From Muraenolepis orangiensis (Eukaryota; Chordata; Actinopteri; Gadiformes; Muraenolepididae), in NCBI GenBank assembly GCA_027704905.1, contig CM051000.1:9839072-9903071 (forward strand): a stretch of 64,000 nucleotides of DNA. Direction: 5' to 3'. The position numbers and the translations under genes are program-made. Numbering within the stretch: the first letter of the stretch is position 1; every line of letters begins with the position of its first letter. The notes beneath the pieces were generated by a model. That model did not search any database, was not told where the DNA came from, and worked only from the letters and a program-made list of their open reading frames with translations. This document shows, one piece after another, positions 1 to 9,058 of this stretch.

Positions 1-1022
1 GGTCAGCAAATCTGTAGCCTCAATTGGTGGCAAACACTCAGGGTCAAACTGATCGCTCGGGATACTAGCGGGGTCGACACCAACCAGCAATATATTTAGT
101 TAATATCTCCTCTTTATATGGATTTTGAGGCCTTTTGCGTACTCAGAAAGCACTGGGATATCTTTAGCTAGATATTCCAAGTCATCTTTGGTTTCTTTCT
201 GTGAAAGATCCATAAAGAAGTCAAAAAGTAGATAGGTAGAATGTGAGAGCTGTATAAAAATGGCTTATGTTTATGAGACCCAGGTTATCTGACTTTTACG
301 GAGGTTCCCTGAACGCCTCACTTACATAGCGTCAGATTTTATGGAGGTTCCCTGAACGCCTCACCGACTTGGTATATAACCGTTGTTGAGTCTTTTCCAA
401 GTGCAGCGAACGAGCAAGTTCAAATTTAAGTGTTTAGATAATTGTAGAACAAGGCGAGCACAGCTCTCACAGAAGAACAGCTGATAATCAAATTATTGTC
501 TGAGAAACGCGGACGCCGTTTCCTTCAATATTAGGGGATTGTGTTTGGTATTGTTGATGCAGATTTAATTATTGTATTGTGTTTAGATTTATAAATCAGA
601 CTGTAACTGTTCTTCACACTTGTGTGTGCAGGTTGTTTTTTTACGAGGGACAATTCTGCCTGCCATCCTGGAGTGGAGCTCATCTGCCATCCGGAGCGCC
701 ATCGCTGCAGTGGAATTGTCCTGTTCTTTGGATTCTGTTTCGTGGATGTTGTGCCGTACCACAGGGCGGTAGGGACAGCTTAAGGACGCTTTCTTCCCTT
801 GGGCCCAAGACACTGCATATCATTGATGTATTGTTAAAGACGTTTGGTCCATTGTTGGATACCTTTCATTTCAATTGTAAATATTCATGTTTTTTTATGT
901 GAATACAATAATATCCTATTTTTCCTAAGTTGTTGTCCTGTGTTTAATTGTGCTGGCTGGAAACCTTAACTCTTATTTATTTAGCTAAAACCAATCTCCT
1001 TAGCGAACATTGGAAAGGGTTA
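1..1022 (+). mobile_element. 5' LTR (probably incomplete) of a PNMA-like Ty3/gypsy element
   Basis: This stretch precedes the gag remnant and behaves like an LTR. A TATA-like TATATAA lies at 373-379. Just upstream, a roughly 30-bp direct repeat (GGAGGTTCCCTGAACGCCTC, near 300 and 344) could be a U3 enhancer repeat. The stretch closes at GGGTTACA (about 1022), followed by AAAAGTGGCGAGCC, which looks like the usual leader or primer-site region. The 3' LTR of the same element starts TGTGTAACATTAG at 9058. That start is not seen here, so the true 5' end may lie outside the window. The LTR assignment is inferred, because the opposite LTR is cut off and cannot be aligned. Confidence 0.5.
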
Positions 1023-1122
1023 CAAAAGTGGCGAGCCAGCCAGTAGATTGGTTTATTGTAGCAACTTGGTCTTCCAGCCCACAATACACACTTGAGATAA
1101 TTAGTATTCTACTAAATTAGAC

Positions 1123-1267
1123 ATGGATGTTTGTAACCGTTTGATATTGACAGTCAGAGTTCCCTGTATATAACAGGTATTGCAAGGGAATACACAGATG
1201 AGGAAATAGCCACTGTGTTTAACATAAATGGTCAAATTTCCAAGATAGTCAGGAATTATTATTAAGA

Positions 1268-1298
<31 letters not shown>

Positions 1299-2024
1299 TT
1301 TTGGTCAACGCACTGAAAATCATCTCATTGTAACTTTGCACTGTAAATTCTACTTCAAATTATAATTCACTTTTCACTTTACACTTTTCACTTTACACAT
1401 GTCACTTTTCAGTTGAGTTATTTATTAATATATTATTCTGCCAATTTGCACTATACGTATTGTTGTGTATTGTATATACCTACGTATTACTGTAATAATA
1501 CTGTAAATTTATCTTCATTATCAATACATTTAGATTTCATTTAACTATATTTTTGTTTATACAATTTTTATTTAGTCAGTTGTTTTGTTTTTTAGCTTAG
1601 GTATTAGTATTTTTTGTGTGTGCATTTATTCCCCCTGTGTCAACGTTGCACCTTAATTTCCCTCGGGATTAATAAAGTAATCTGAATCTGAATCTGAATC
1701 TGAATCCTAATGAGCTAGGACAGACAGCTGGTAGGGTCCTGCTAGAATATGAATGTGACAGGTCCATTGCAAGAATTGACCCCATTACCTTAGGCAACAT
1801 GCTGAGCCCTAATGACCCTGAAGTAGTGTGGTGTGTGAAAACCATCAGAGAACTCGGCCAGGAAGAGATAGGCAGGGAGATGGCCCATAGATACCTAGCT
1901 GAGTTAAGTGCGGTTGCAGGTAGTAGCAAGGCAAGCTTCTTGAGTGCACTTCAAGATGAGTTGCAAAAGAGCCAAGACGCTACACCCCATTCACAAACAC
2001 AGCTACGTCCAACTCAGAGTACTG
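1123..2024 (+). pseudogene. Gag N-terminal remnant (RRM-like), PNMA-like Ty3/gypsy
   Basis: Two coding pieces flank an inserted LINE tail. The first, about 1150-1255, includes LYITGIAREYTDEEIATVF, which resembles the first strand and helix of an RRM fold. The second, about 1709-2024, includes NMLSPNDPEVVWCVKTIREL and runs on in one frame until the TIR element at 2025. An RRM-like Gag N-terminus followed by a capsid is known from PNMA-family proteins and their Ty3/gypsy relatives. The ATG at 1123 is out of frame with the RRM-like part, so the start is damaged. The gene is dead: it is split by an L2 tail, a TIR element and a solo LTR, and later loses its C-terminus by deletion. Confidence 0.6.
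1262..1706 (+). mobile_element. L2-type LINE 3' end inserted in gag
   Basis: A 5'-truncated LINE 3' UTR. The segment from TTTTTTGGTCAACGCACTG to CTCGGGATTAATAAAGTAATCTG matches the 3' UTR of the L2 element at 11602-11960 nearly base for base. It ends in a (TCTGAA)n tail, where the other copy has (TCTGTA)n. It begins in an ATT microsatellite. It lies inside the gag remnant, with coding sequence resuming directly after the tail. Confidence 0.8.
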
Positions 2025-2659
2025 CACTGTAAAACCGAACAGTGAAAGTCTGATAAATAATATGAGTTGTATGACCTCAAAAATGCATAAACATTATTTC
2101 ACCACAAACGGTATGAGTTATCTGAGCACATTTCAAACTTTAAGTGAACTATACTTAACTTCTTTAATGAATATCAATGAATATCAGTACATTGTACTCA
2201 AATTATTTGACAGCAGCCTCGCGTGACGTCACGTACGTAATCTTCTCTTTCCAAAGTGAAGATCCGCCATTGTTTTTCCACCGCACTAATCCCATGCTGC
2301 TGGGGAACAGAATATCGTACCGAAACCGGTAAGTTATTCTTTGATTTAGAACCTTATTTTGTCATTGTGTTTACCTTACTCATTAAATGCGTTTAGTGTT
2401 TCAGTTGTTGTTGTTTTAGTGTTAGTGTATGCATTTGTAGATTCAGCCAAAAGCCAAAGCGACGCTGCTGTTAGCTTAGCACGCTAGCGAAGTGTTGCTA
2501 ATGCTATCTCCAATCTGCAAGCTGTATTAAACAACTGGGCTAACGCGAACGTTAATAGTGATTATGCAAATTTTACATGTCGATGGAAATATTACCATGA
2601 TCGTCATCATAACCCAGTTTCAGTAATGGTAATAGTAATATTATTTAACATCGTGCCAC

Positions 2660-3888
2660 CAGGGTTGCCAGATTTTGCGGGAGGCAACCAGGTCTAGGAT
2701 AAGCAACCAGGTCTATGAAAACAAGCCCAAATGAAGCAACTATAGGCCACTTCAAACGTCGGCAATTTGAAAATAGCTGATCTACAAGCTCGCAACCCGC
2801 AGCTACCATTATTTACAAGCAACTTTACATAAAAACAAGCTCAAAGTGGCTTATAATAAGCAGACTAGGATGACCAGGTCGAAATTGTTCAGTCGCAGGA
2901 CAGGAGGACTGCTTTTGCGGGAAAATGCGGGACACGTCAGGAATTGAATATATATTTAGCATATAGCACATTTTAATAACAATTGTTATTAAATCTGGTG
3001 TAAATTGTCCGTTTGGAATGTTTATCTTATGTTATTTTAACAACAGGCTTAAAAGACGCATATCATACACATGATAGGTGTTTGTCACGGTGATGAGCTG
3101 TTGTGGAGGCTATATATGTTGTGGAGGCTATATATGTTGTGTAGGCTATATATGTTGTGGAGGCTATATATGTTGTGTAGGCTATATATGTTGTGTAGGC
3201 TATATATGTTGTGGAGGCTATATATGTTGTGTAGGCTATATAGGTTGTGGAGGCTATATATGTTGTGTAGGCTATATATGTAGTGGAGGCTATATATGTT
3301 GTTGAGGCTATATATGCTATATATGTTGTGTAGTCTATATATGCCATTTAATGTTCTCCTCTGACACGATTAGTAGATGTGTGCTTTATGTTAGGGTTAC
3401 GGCACACTGGGCAGCCTTTACCTTTATTTAGTTACTGTTGCTACTTTGAATTACGACTGTAGGCTACTTTAATATGTTTATGTTGTGTTCTACAGTTCAA
3501 TAAAACTTGTACTTCTAAAACGTCTCTTTATTTAACAAGCGTAATAACGTGCTGCTCACTGCATCGCTCTGGTGCACCGGCAGCGCTCGGTCTGATACAC
3601 ATCTCATGTATATTTCTTCTCCCATTCTTTTTTATATGAGCAGAGTTTATTTTTCTTGGCATCATCCATTTTATCTGTACTACTAAATAACTTTCGCTAA
3701 ATTGCATGTTTTTATTTTTATTTGTATTATTATTAGGCCTACTTTTTTGGTGTTTTACCATGATCTTTGAAATGCGGGACATTGTTCTGTTCACGCGGGA
3801 TGCGGGACAAACATTCAATTTTCGGGACTGTCCCGCAAAATGCGGGACAGTCACGGGTGGTCACCCTAAATCAGACCTGGCAACACTG
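2660..3888. mobile_element. hAT-like element nested in the TIR element
   Basis: The left end CAGGGTTGCCAGATTT and the right end (reverse complement CAGTGTTGCCAGGTCTG) form imperfect hAT-type termini. The flanks CGTGCCAC (2652-2659) and CGCGCTAC (3889-3896) match at 6 of 8 positions, consistent with an aged 8-bp target duplication. A further inverted pair, TAGGATGACCA at 2866 and TGGTCACCCTA ending at 3868, suggests yet another element nested within. No transposase frame is visible. Confidence 0.5.
3104..3345. repeat. 18-bp minisatellite (GGCTATATATGTTGTGKA)n
   Basis: About 13 head-to-tail copies of an 18-bp unit built on GGCTATATATGTTGTG with G/T variation at one site. Because 18 is a multiple of 3, long low-complexity frames open on both strands. 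They have no other coding support. Confidence 0.9.
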
Positions 3889-4035
3889 CGCGCTACTGTG
3901 GAAAGCGCTTCTATTTGGTCCCTGATGAGCGTTGAATCTCCTCTGATAGTGTGGTTTTGAAAAAAGATTGCAGCCTGTCTAACTTTTTAATCTCATCTCT
4001 TTTCAGTTTGGAACCAGACGAAACAAGCTGTAAAA

Positions 4036-4093
4036 GAAGAACAGTCAATGTGGTGTCTGTGTGTCTGTGTGTCCGTGTGTCCGTGTGCGTGTG
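4036..4093. repeat. GT-rich simple repeat
   Basis: A run of GTGTGTCTGTGTGTCCGTGTG repeats, a degenerate (TG)n microsatellite within the TIR element. Confidence 0.7.
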
Positions 4094-4846
4094 ACCAAGC
4101 AGTGATGATATTTAACAGTGTTGGATTATTTACAGAAATTGCCAGCATGCCCTTTTATGAATTTGGGCCCCTGCCCCTCTAAGATCCTCTGCACGTCCCT
4201 GCGGTGGACAGTTTATTTCCAAGTCCTATATATAGGATTACTATATATTTATCTTTACTGCATTGTTCAAAATAATGTTAATCTTTTGCACTGTTAAATC
4301 CATTGCACTGTTCATCTTAAGGGCCACCTGCTTTGAAAATGTTTGATTGTTACTTAATAAAAGAGTAACTTGTGTTTCAATCATCTGTGTTAACCTGTTT
4401 TTAATGTTGACTTGAAGTTTGTGTTTTAGAGTAAAAGCTGCTTATTGTATCGAAGAAAGGGAGTTCCACCGCATCAGCCCAGTATAGGCAGGTCCACCCA
4501 TCAGCCCAGTATAGGCATGTCCGGTGCATCACAGAAGCACGCAACGGTAAGAGGGACAGCACTGGTGCAGCTCTTACTGTAAATGCCTCTTTATTCAAAG
4601 TGCAAAGTACAAACCAAGACTAAAGTTTAGATGTATACAACATCTTCATCAGAGTCCTGGACTCTTGTCTTTTTACTTTGCACCTTCAATAAAAAGGCAT
4701 TTACAGTCATAAGTGCTCCAGTGCCATCCTTCTTATGTTGCTGATTATTGTATGTTAGTTTTGTGAACATGGTTAATTAAGTATAAAGCGTTATTGAACT
4801 TAAATTAACTTACAGATACATTTATTTTATGTTAAAGGTAACATAC

Positions 4847-5130
4847 GTTTTAGAGTTGTCCATACTAGATTTCTATAAGTACTGTAAAAATAGAAATATT
4901 GAGTTTATTTAACTTAATAAAATGAGTACATGTAACAAACGTTTTAGAGTTGTCAATACTCGATTTTTATTAGTACTGTAACAATAGAAATATTGAGTTT
5001 ATTTAACTTAATAAAATGAGTACATGTAACAAACATTTTAGAGTTGTCAATACTAGATTTTTATTAGTACTGTAAAAATAGAAATATTGAGTTTATTTAA
5101 CTTAATAAAATGAGTAAATGTAACTTACAT
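4847..5130. repeat. 94-bp tandem repeat, three copies
   Basis: Three copies start at 4847, 4941 and 5035 with an exact 94-bp spacing. Each runs from GTTTTAGAGTTGTC to AATGAGTACATGTAAC and differs at only a few bases. The array sits just inside the right terminus of the TIR element, so it is probably a subterminal repeat of that element. Confidence 0.85.
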
Positions 5131-5195
5131 TTTTTGATGTAATCAGTTTCTATAAATGTTTTGAGTTATATTAACTTATCGGGTTTTACAGTGTG

Positions 5196-5985
5196 ACCCT
5201 TCCAATCATAAAAGCAGAACAGACCAAAGTGGACCTGCTGAACCCAGAAATGTCGACAGCTCATCTGCTAATGGACCAATGAGCTCTGTTTGTCACAAGG
5301 GAGTGGTTAGGTAGGACCCCGAATGCAGACAGAGGGGAGGGGAGAACAGGGATTTATTTTGGCACAGAACACAAGCGCATGTAACCTCCAAGACATACGA
5401 TGGATCTGGTACCGGGAGGTCGAGGTGCGTCGTACCGACAGGTAGTAGGCGAATGGATCGTTGGGGACAGGCGATGGGTCGGGTTACCGGGTGGTCGAGG
5501 TACGTCGTGCCGACAGGTAGTAGGCGAGCGGAACTCCGGGACCGATGAGGGACTGGAACAGCAGACGGGCGGGCTATCTCTCCGATAGTCCGTAGCAGGA
5601 TGAACAGAACCAGGGATGAATGTCACCTGGGGACTGGTAGCGTACAGGTTAAACATAGTACGAACGAGCGACGTCTCAAACTGACGCCGCGGTATAAATC
5701 GCCCCCAGGTGAGATCATTGCCAATCAGCCACGGTAATGGTTGGCAGGTGCGTGTGTGTGCGCCTCCAGCGCACGCGGCCTGGCCACGCCCCTGTCAACC
5801 ACCGTAACCGTAACACTGTTCACCTAAATGAAGATGTCTTTAACCCACCACAGATCCAGAAAGTCATCGTGGAACATGTCATCAGAAATGAGTCAACCAC
5901 TTCCTCATCCACACATTTCAGGTTGCGCACCTTCTCATGCCGGATGCCAAGGCCCAATGGTGAGGTTGACTATGACACCTGGCGT
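5196..5985 (+). pseudogene. Gag middle part (capsid start), PNMA-like Ty3/gypsy
   Basis: Gag coding resumes after the TIR element, is broken by the solo LTR at 5291-5815, and continues to about 5985. It includes VIVEHVIRNES and then a capsid-entry motif, FSCRMPRPNGEVDYDTWR. That motif resembles the FSG-x-PxPGE/NGE...W start of PNMA-type capsids. Directly after DTWR the reading jumps to reverse transcriptase sequence. The rest of the capsid, the zinc knuckle and the protease are therefore missing, which indicates an internal deletion near 5985. Confidence 0.6.
5291..5815 (-). mobile_element. Solo LTR of a gypsy element, minus strand
   Basis: Bounded by TGTCACAAGG at 5291 and CCGTAACA at 5815, with a perfect 5-bp target duplication CTGTT (5286-5290 and 5816-5820). 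On the minus strand it has a TATA-like TTTATACC (complement of 5691-5698) and a polyadenylation signal AATAAA (complement of 5353-5358). Two copies of a GTC-rich repeat about 76 bp apart (from 5418 and 5494) are related to the 68-bp minisatellite in the LTR at 14.4-20.0 kb. It is related to the LTRs at 36541 and 54311. No internal region remains, so this is a solo LTR made by LTR-LTR recombination. Confidence 0.85.
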
Positions 5986-6775
5986 ACCCCCTATCGTTGT
6001 GGTCCGGAAGAAGAACAACTCAGTGCGCCTGTGCATTGACTTCAGGAAACTTAATTCTCAGACCATAAAGGATGCCTACGCTCATCCCAACCTGGAAGGA
6101 GTTTTCTCTGTGCTGACTGGGTCAAAGTGGTTCTCTGTTCTTGATCTGAAGTCAGGCTATTACCAGATCGAGATGGAAGAGGCTGATAAGCAGAAAACCG
6201 CCTTTGTGTGCCCCCTCGGGTTCTGGGAGTTCAACAGAATGCCACAAGGGATCACGAACGCACCTACTTCGTTCCAAAGGCTAATGGAGAAATGTATAGG
6301 GGATCTCAACAGGAAAGAAGCACTGGTGTTCATCGACGACATCATTGTCTTCTCTGATACCCTGGAGGAACACAAATCTCGACTAACACACGTCCTTCGA
6401 CAATTAAAGGAGTACGGGCTGAAGCTGTCTCCGGAGAAATGCAAGTTTTTCCAAACATCTGTAATATACTTGGATCACATAGTCTCCCAACATGGAGTTG
6501 AGACAGATCCCGGAAAGATAGAGACCCTAGAGACCTGGCCCAGGCCCACAAATCTTCAACAGCTGAGGTCCTTCCTTGGGTTTTCCGGGTACTATCGAAG
6601 GTTTGTTCAGGACTACGCTAAGATCACAAAGCCCTTGAACGACCTAACCGCAGGGTATCCTCCACTTCGGAAGAGCAGCAAGAAAAGAAAGAGCCGGATA
6701 AACAGTACTTCAATCCTGGTGGATCTTTCGGCGATAGATGGACACCACCCTGCCAGCAGGCATTTGAGACCTTGA
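5986..6775 (+). pseudogene. Ty3/gypsy reverse transcriptase domain
   Basis: This is the RT domain of a Ty3/gypsy Pol polyprotein. Visible motifs are VRLCIDFRKLNSQT, LDLKSGYYQIEM, the catalytic FIDDIIVFS and the thumb-side LRSFLGFSGYYRRFV. The frame runs open from 5828 to 6775, but its first part reads the wrong frame of gag. It then shifts: the connection to RNase H is out of frame near 6740-6775. Upstream protease is absent. Position and family suggest it belongs to the same element as the PNMA-like Gag fragments. Confidence 0.85.
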
Positions 6776-7022
6776 TCGAGAAGCTCACCTCTGCTCCAGT
6801 GCTGGGATTCGCTGACCCAAAACGTCCATACATATTACATACAGACGCCAGTACCACTGGACTGGGCGCAGCGTTATACCAGGAGCAGGACGGGAAGAAA
6901 AGAGCCATAGCTTTTGCGAGCAGAGGGCTGACGAAGAGCGAAGCCAAGTACCCTGCTCACAAGCTTGAATTCCTAGCTCTCAAATGGGCTGTCACTGCAA
7001 AGTTTAGTGATTATCTCTACCG
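6757..7022 (+). pseudogene. Ty3/gypsy RNase H, truncated by deletion
   Basis: This is the RNase H part of gypsy Pol. It shows FETLIEKLTSAPVLGFAD, then HTDASTTGLGAALYQ with the first catalytic Asp, and KLEFLALKWAV with the catalytic Glu. Coding then jumps from KFSDYL straight into integrase-linker sequence near 7022. The second half of RNase H, including the expected third acidic residue (TDNxPL motif), is missing. The enzyme cannot be functional. Confidence 0.8.
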
Positions 7023-8394
7023 GACAGGACTTGATGGAACGGCAGAGAGCAGACCCAGATCTTAGGGCGGTCATAGAACAGCTGCAAACTGGAGAAAAGC
7101 CTCCTCCTACCCAAAGGAGAGAACTCCCTGACATAGGCTTGTGGTTGAGAGAGTGGAATCGGTTGGAGATAAGAAATGGGGTGTTATACAGAAGGAGACA
7201 AGATCAAGGGGACCTGGTGTACCAGCTGGCGCTCCCCGCAGACCTAAGGGCTACTGCACTAAGAAGCCTACACGATGACCTAGGTCACCTAGGTGCAGAA
7301 CGAACTCTTGACCTTGCAAGGTCCAGGTTTTATTGGCCAAGGATGTCTGTGGATGTGGAAGAGAAAATCAAGAGATGTGAACGTTGTGTTCGCCGGAAAA
7401 CTCAGCAGGAGAGAGCAGCCCCTCTGGTGAACATCACAACCAGCAGGCCATTGGAGTCTGCATGGACTTTCTCTCCATAGAGCCTGATCGGACTAACACA
7501 AGAGACGTACTGGTGATCACGGACCACTTCACAAAGTACGCAGTTGCTGTCCCTACCCCAAATCAGAAAGCACAGACATTGGCAAAGTGTTTATGGGACA
7601 ACTTCCTCGTGCATTATGGGTTCCCTGAAAGGCTCCATAGTGACCAAGGGCCAGACTTCGAGTCGCACACCATCAAAGAGCTGTGCCGCATCGCTGGTAT
7701 CCAGAAAACTAGAACCACACCATATCACCCAAGAGGGAACCCAGTGGAACGTTTCAACAGGACACTCCAGATGTTGGGAACCCTGGAAAACAAGAACAAG
7801 ACTCACTGGAAGGATTTTGTCAAGCCGCTAGTGCACGCGTACAACTGTACGAGAAACGATGTGACTGGATTTTCTCCATATGAGTTGATGTTTGGACGAC
7901 AACCCCGACTGCCAATCGATCTGGCTTTCGGCCTACCTGTCAACAAGCCTCAAAAGTCACACTCTCAGTATGTGCACAATCTGAGAAGTCGATTGGAGGA
8001 GAGTTATAAAATCGCCACCCGGAATGCGGCAAAGACGGCTGACCGCAACAAGCGCAGATTCGACAAGAGGGTCGTGGACTCAACACTGGAAGCAGGTGAT
8101 CGTGTTCTTGTGCGGAATGTCCGGATAAGAGGGAAGCACAAGTTGGCCGACAAGTGGGAGTCTGGCGGGCATGTGGTGGTCCGACGTGCTAGTGATCTTC
8201 CTGTGTACACTGTCCGGCCAGACTGCCGGACAGTGAAGATGGCCCCCTTCGGACCCTGCACCGGGACTTGTTACTACCCTGTGGGTTCCTACCTGTGGTT
8301 GAACCGGAAGGTCCAGCTCCAAAAAGGGGCATCCGTAGGCCTCAATCACGACAAAACCCAGGCATCGAGGATGATGAAGAACCTGAAGACATGA
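7023..8394 (+). pseudogene. Ty3/gypsy integrase
   Basis: The integrase inserts element cDNA into the genome. The HHCC zinc finger is visible as H..LGHLGAERTLDLARSRFYWP..C..C. The catalytic core follows with LVITDHFTKY, LHSDQGPDFES and NPVERFNRTLQ (the D, D and E positions), then a C-terminal GDRVLVRN...KLADKWES module. The zinc finger (frame from 7007) and the core (frame from 7384) overlap in different frames. At least one frameshift therefore lies near 7440-7480, and the enzyme is broken although most motifs survive. Confidence 0.85.
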
Positions 8395-9058
8395 GAGATC
8401 CATCTGATTCCGAGGAGGGATGTGTTTACTACTACCCGTATGGAGGAACAGTTGAGGTTGACACTAGAATCTTGTCAGACATGGAACCAGTACAGAGGGA
8501 GAGGAACCAACCAATGCAGGAAGCACGGCCAGCTATGGTTGTTCCGGGGAAGCTGCACCCCCTTCCACGTGATCCTGGGAAAGAGAGTTTACCTGAACTT
8601 GAGGTTGAAGGAGAAACCCCACCTGAGACTGAAACTGCAAGAGAGAAACCAGCTGATCCTGAGCCTGAGGGAGGCACTTCCTCATCGGGGCTAGCGGCAA
8701 AGCGGAGATGCTCATTTGAGAGGCTTTGTGAAGTTCCAGGATGCTCCCAGTGAAATGGCGGAAGGCCTTCCAGTGCCCTCCGACATGTCTAACAGTGATG
8801 AAGGTCCCCAGGAGCAGCAGCCTGAGGCCACTGAGGTTGGAACTATAAGAGATGAGATTGAACAAGACATCCCACGTATACAGCCCACTAGACACAGATC
8901 CCCCCCAGATAGACTGCATTATACACAATTAGGGAATCCCTTTGTGTCTTTGGTGCAGTCACTGTTCCAGGGTATAAGCTCTGCTTTCATAGACATACTG
9001 CAAGATCCCAGATATCAGTGTAGGTGTAACGGGACATACACACCTTTGAGGGGGGAGT
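8395..9058 (+). other. Pol C-terminal tail, polypurine tract and 3' LTR start
   Basis: After integrase, acidic and proline-rich tail coding continues in shifted frames (8268-8753 and 8716-9056; for example EDDEEPEDMRDPSDSEEG). The stretch ends in a purine run GAGGGGGGAG (about 9048-9057), followed by TGTGTAACATTAG. This is the expected layout of a polypurine tract abutting a 3' LTR. Only about 10 bp of the 3' LTR remain before L2 sequence takes over. Confidence 0.55.

Larger units (their letters stand above)
2025..5193. mobile_element. TIR DNA transposon (non-autonomous), inserted in gag
   Basis: The ends form a terminal inverted repeat: CACTGTAAAACC at 2025 and GGTTTTACAGTG ending at 5193. 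Each side is flanked by TG. Removing the element and one TG leaves the flanking gag reading frame in phase, which supports these exact borders. The body carries a CRE-like palindrome (2224-2235), a strong splice donor (CCGGTAAGT near 2327), a splice acceptor (CTCTTTTCAG near 4006) and no transposase. It looks like a deletion derivative of an autonomous element that kept promoter and exon ends. Other elements and tandem repeats are nested inside. The superfamily is not settled. Confidence 0.6.

Noticed and set aside
2224..2235. Host gene promoter
   Set aside because: The CRE palindrome lies inside a transposon with defined ends and no host coding sequence follows; treated as element sequence.
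3063..3347. Tyr/Ile-rich and Cys/Gly-rich frames on both strands
   Set aside because: These are products of the 18-bp minisatellite, whose length is a multiple of 3. No domain, and frames overlap on both strands.
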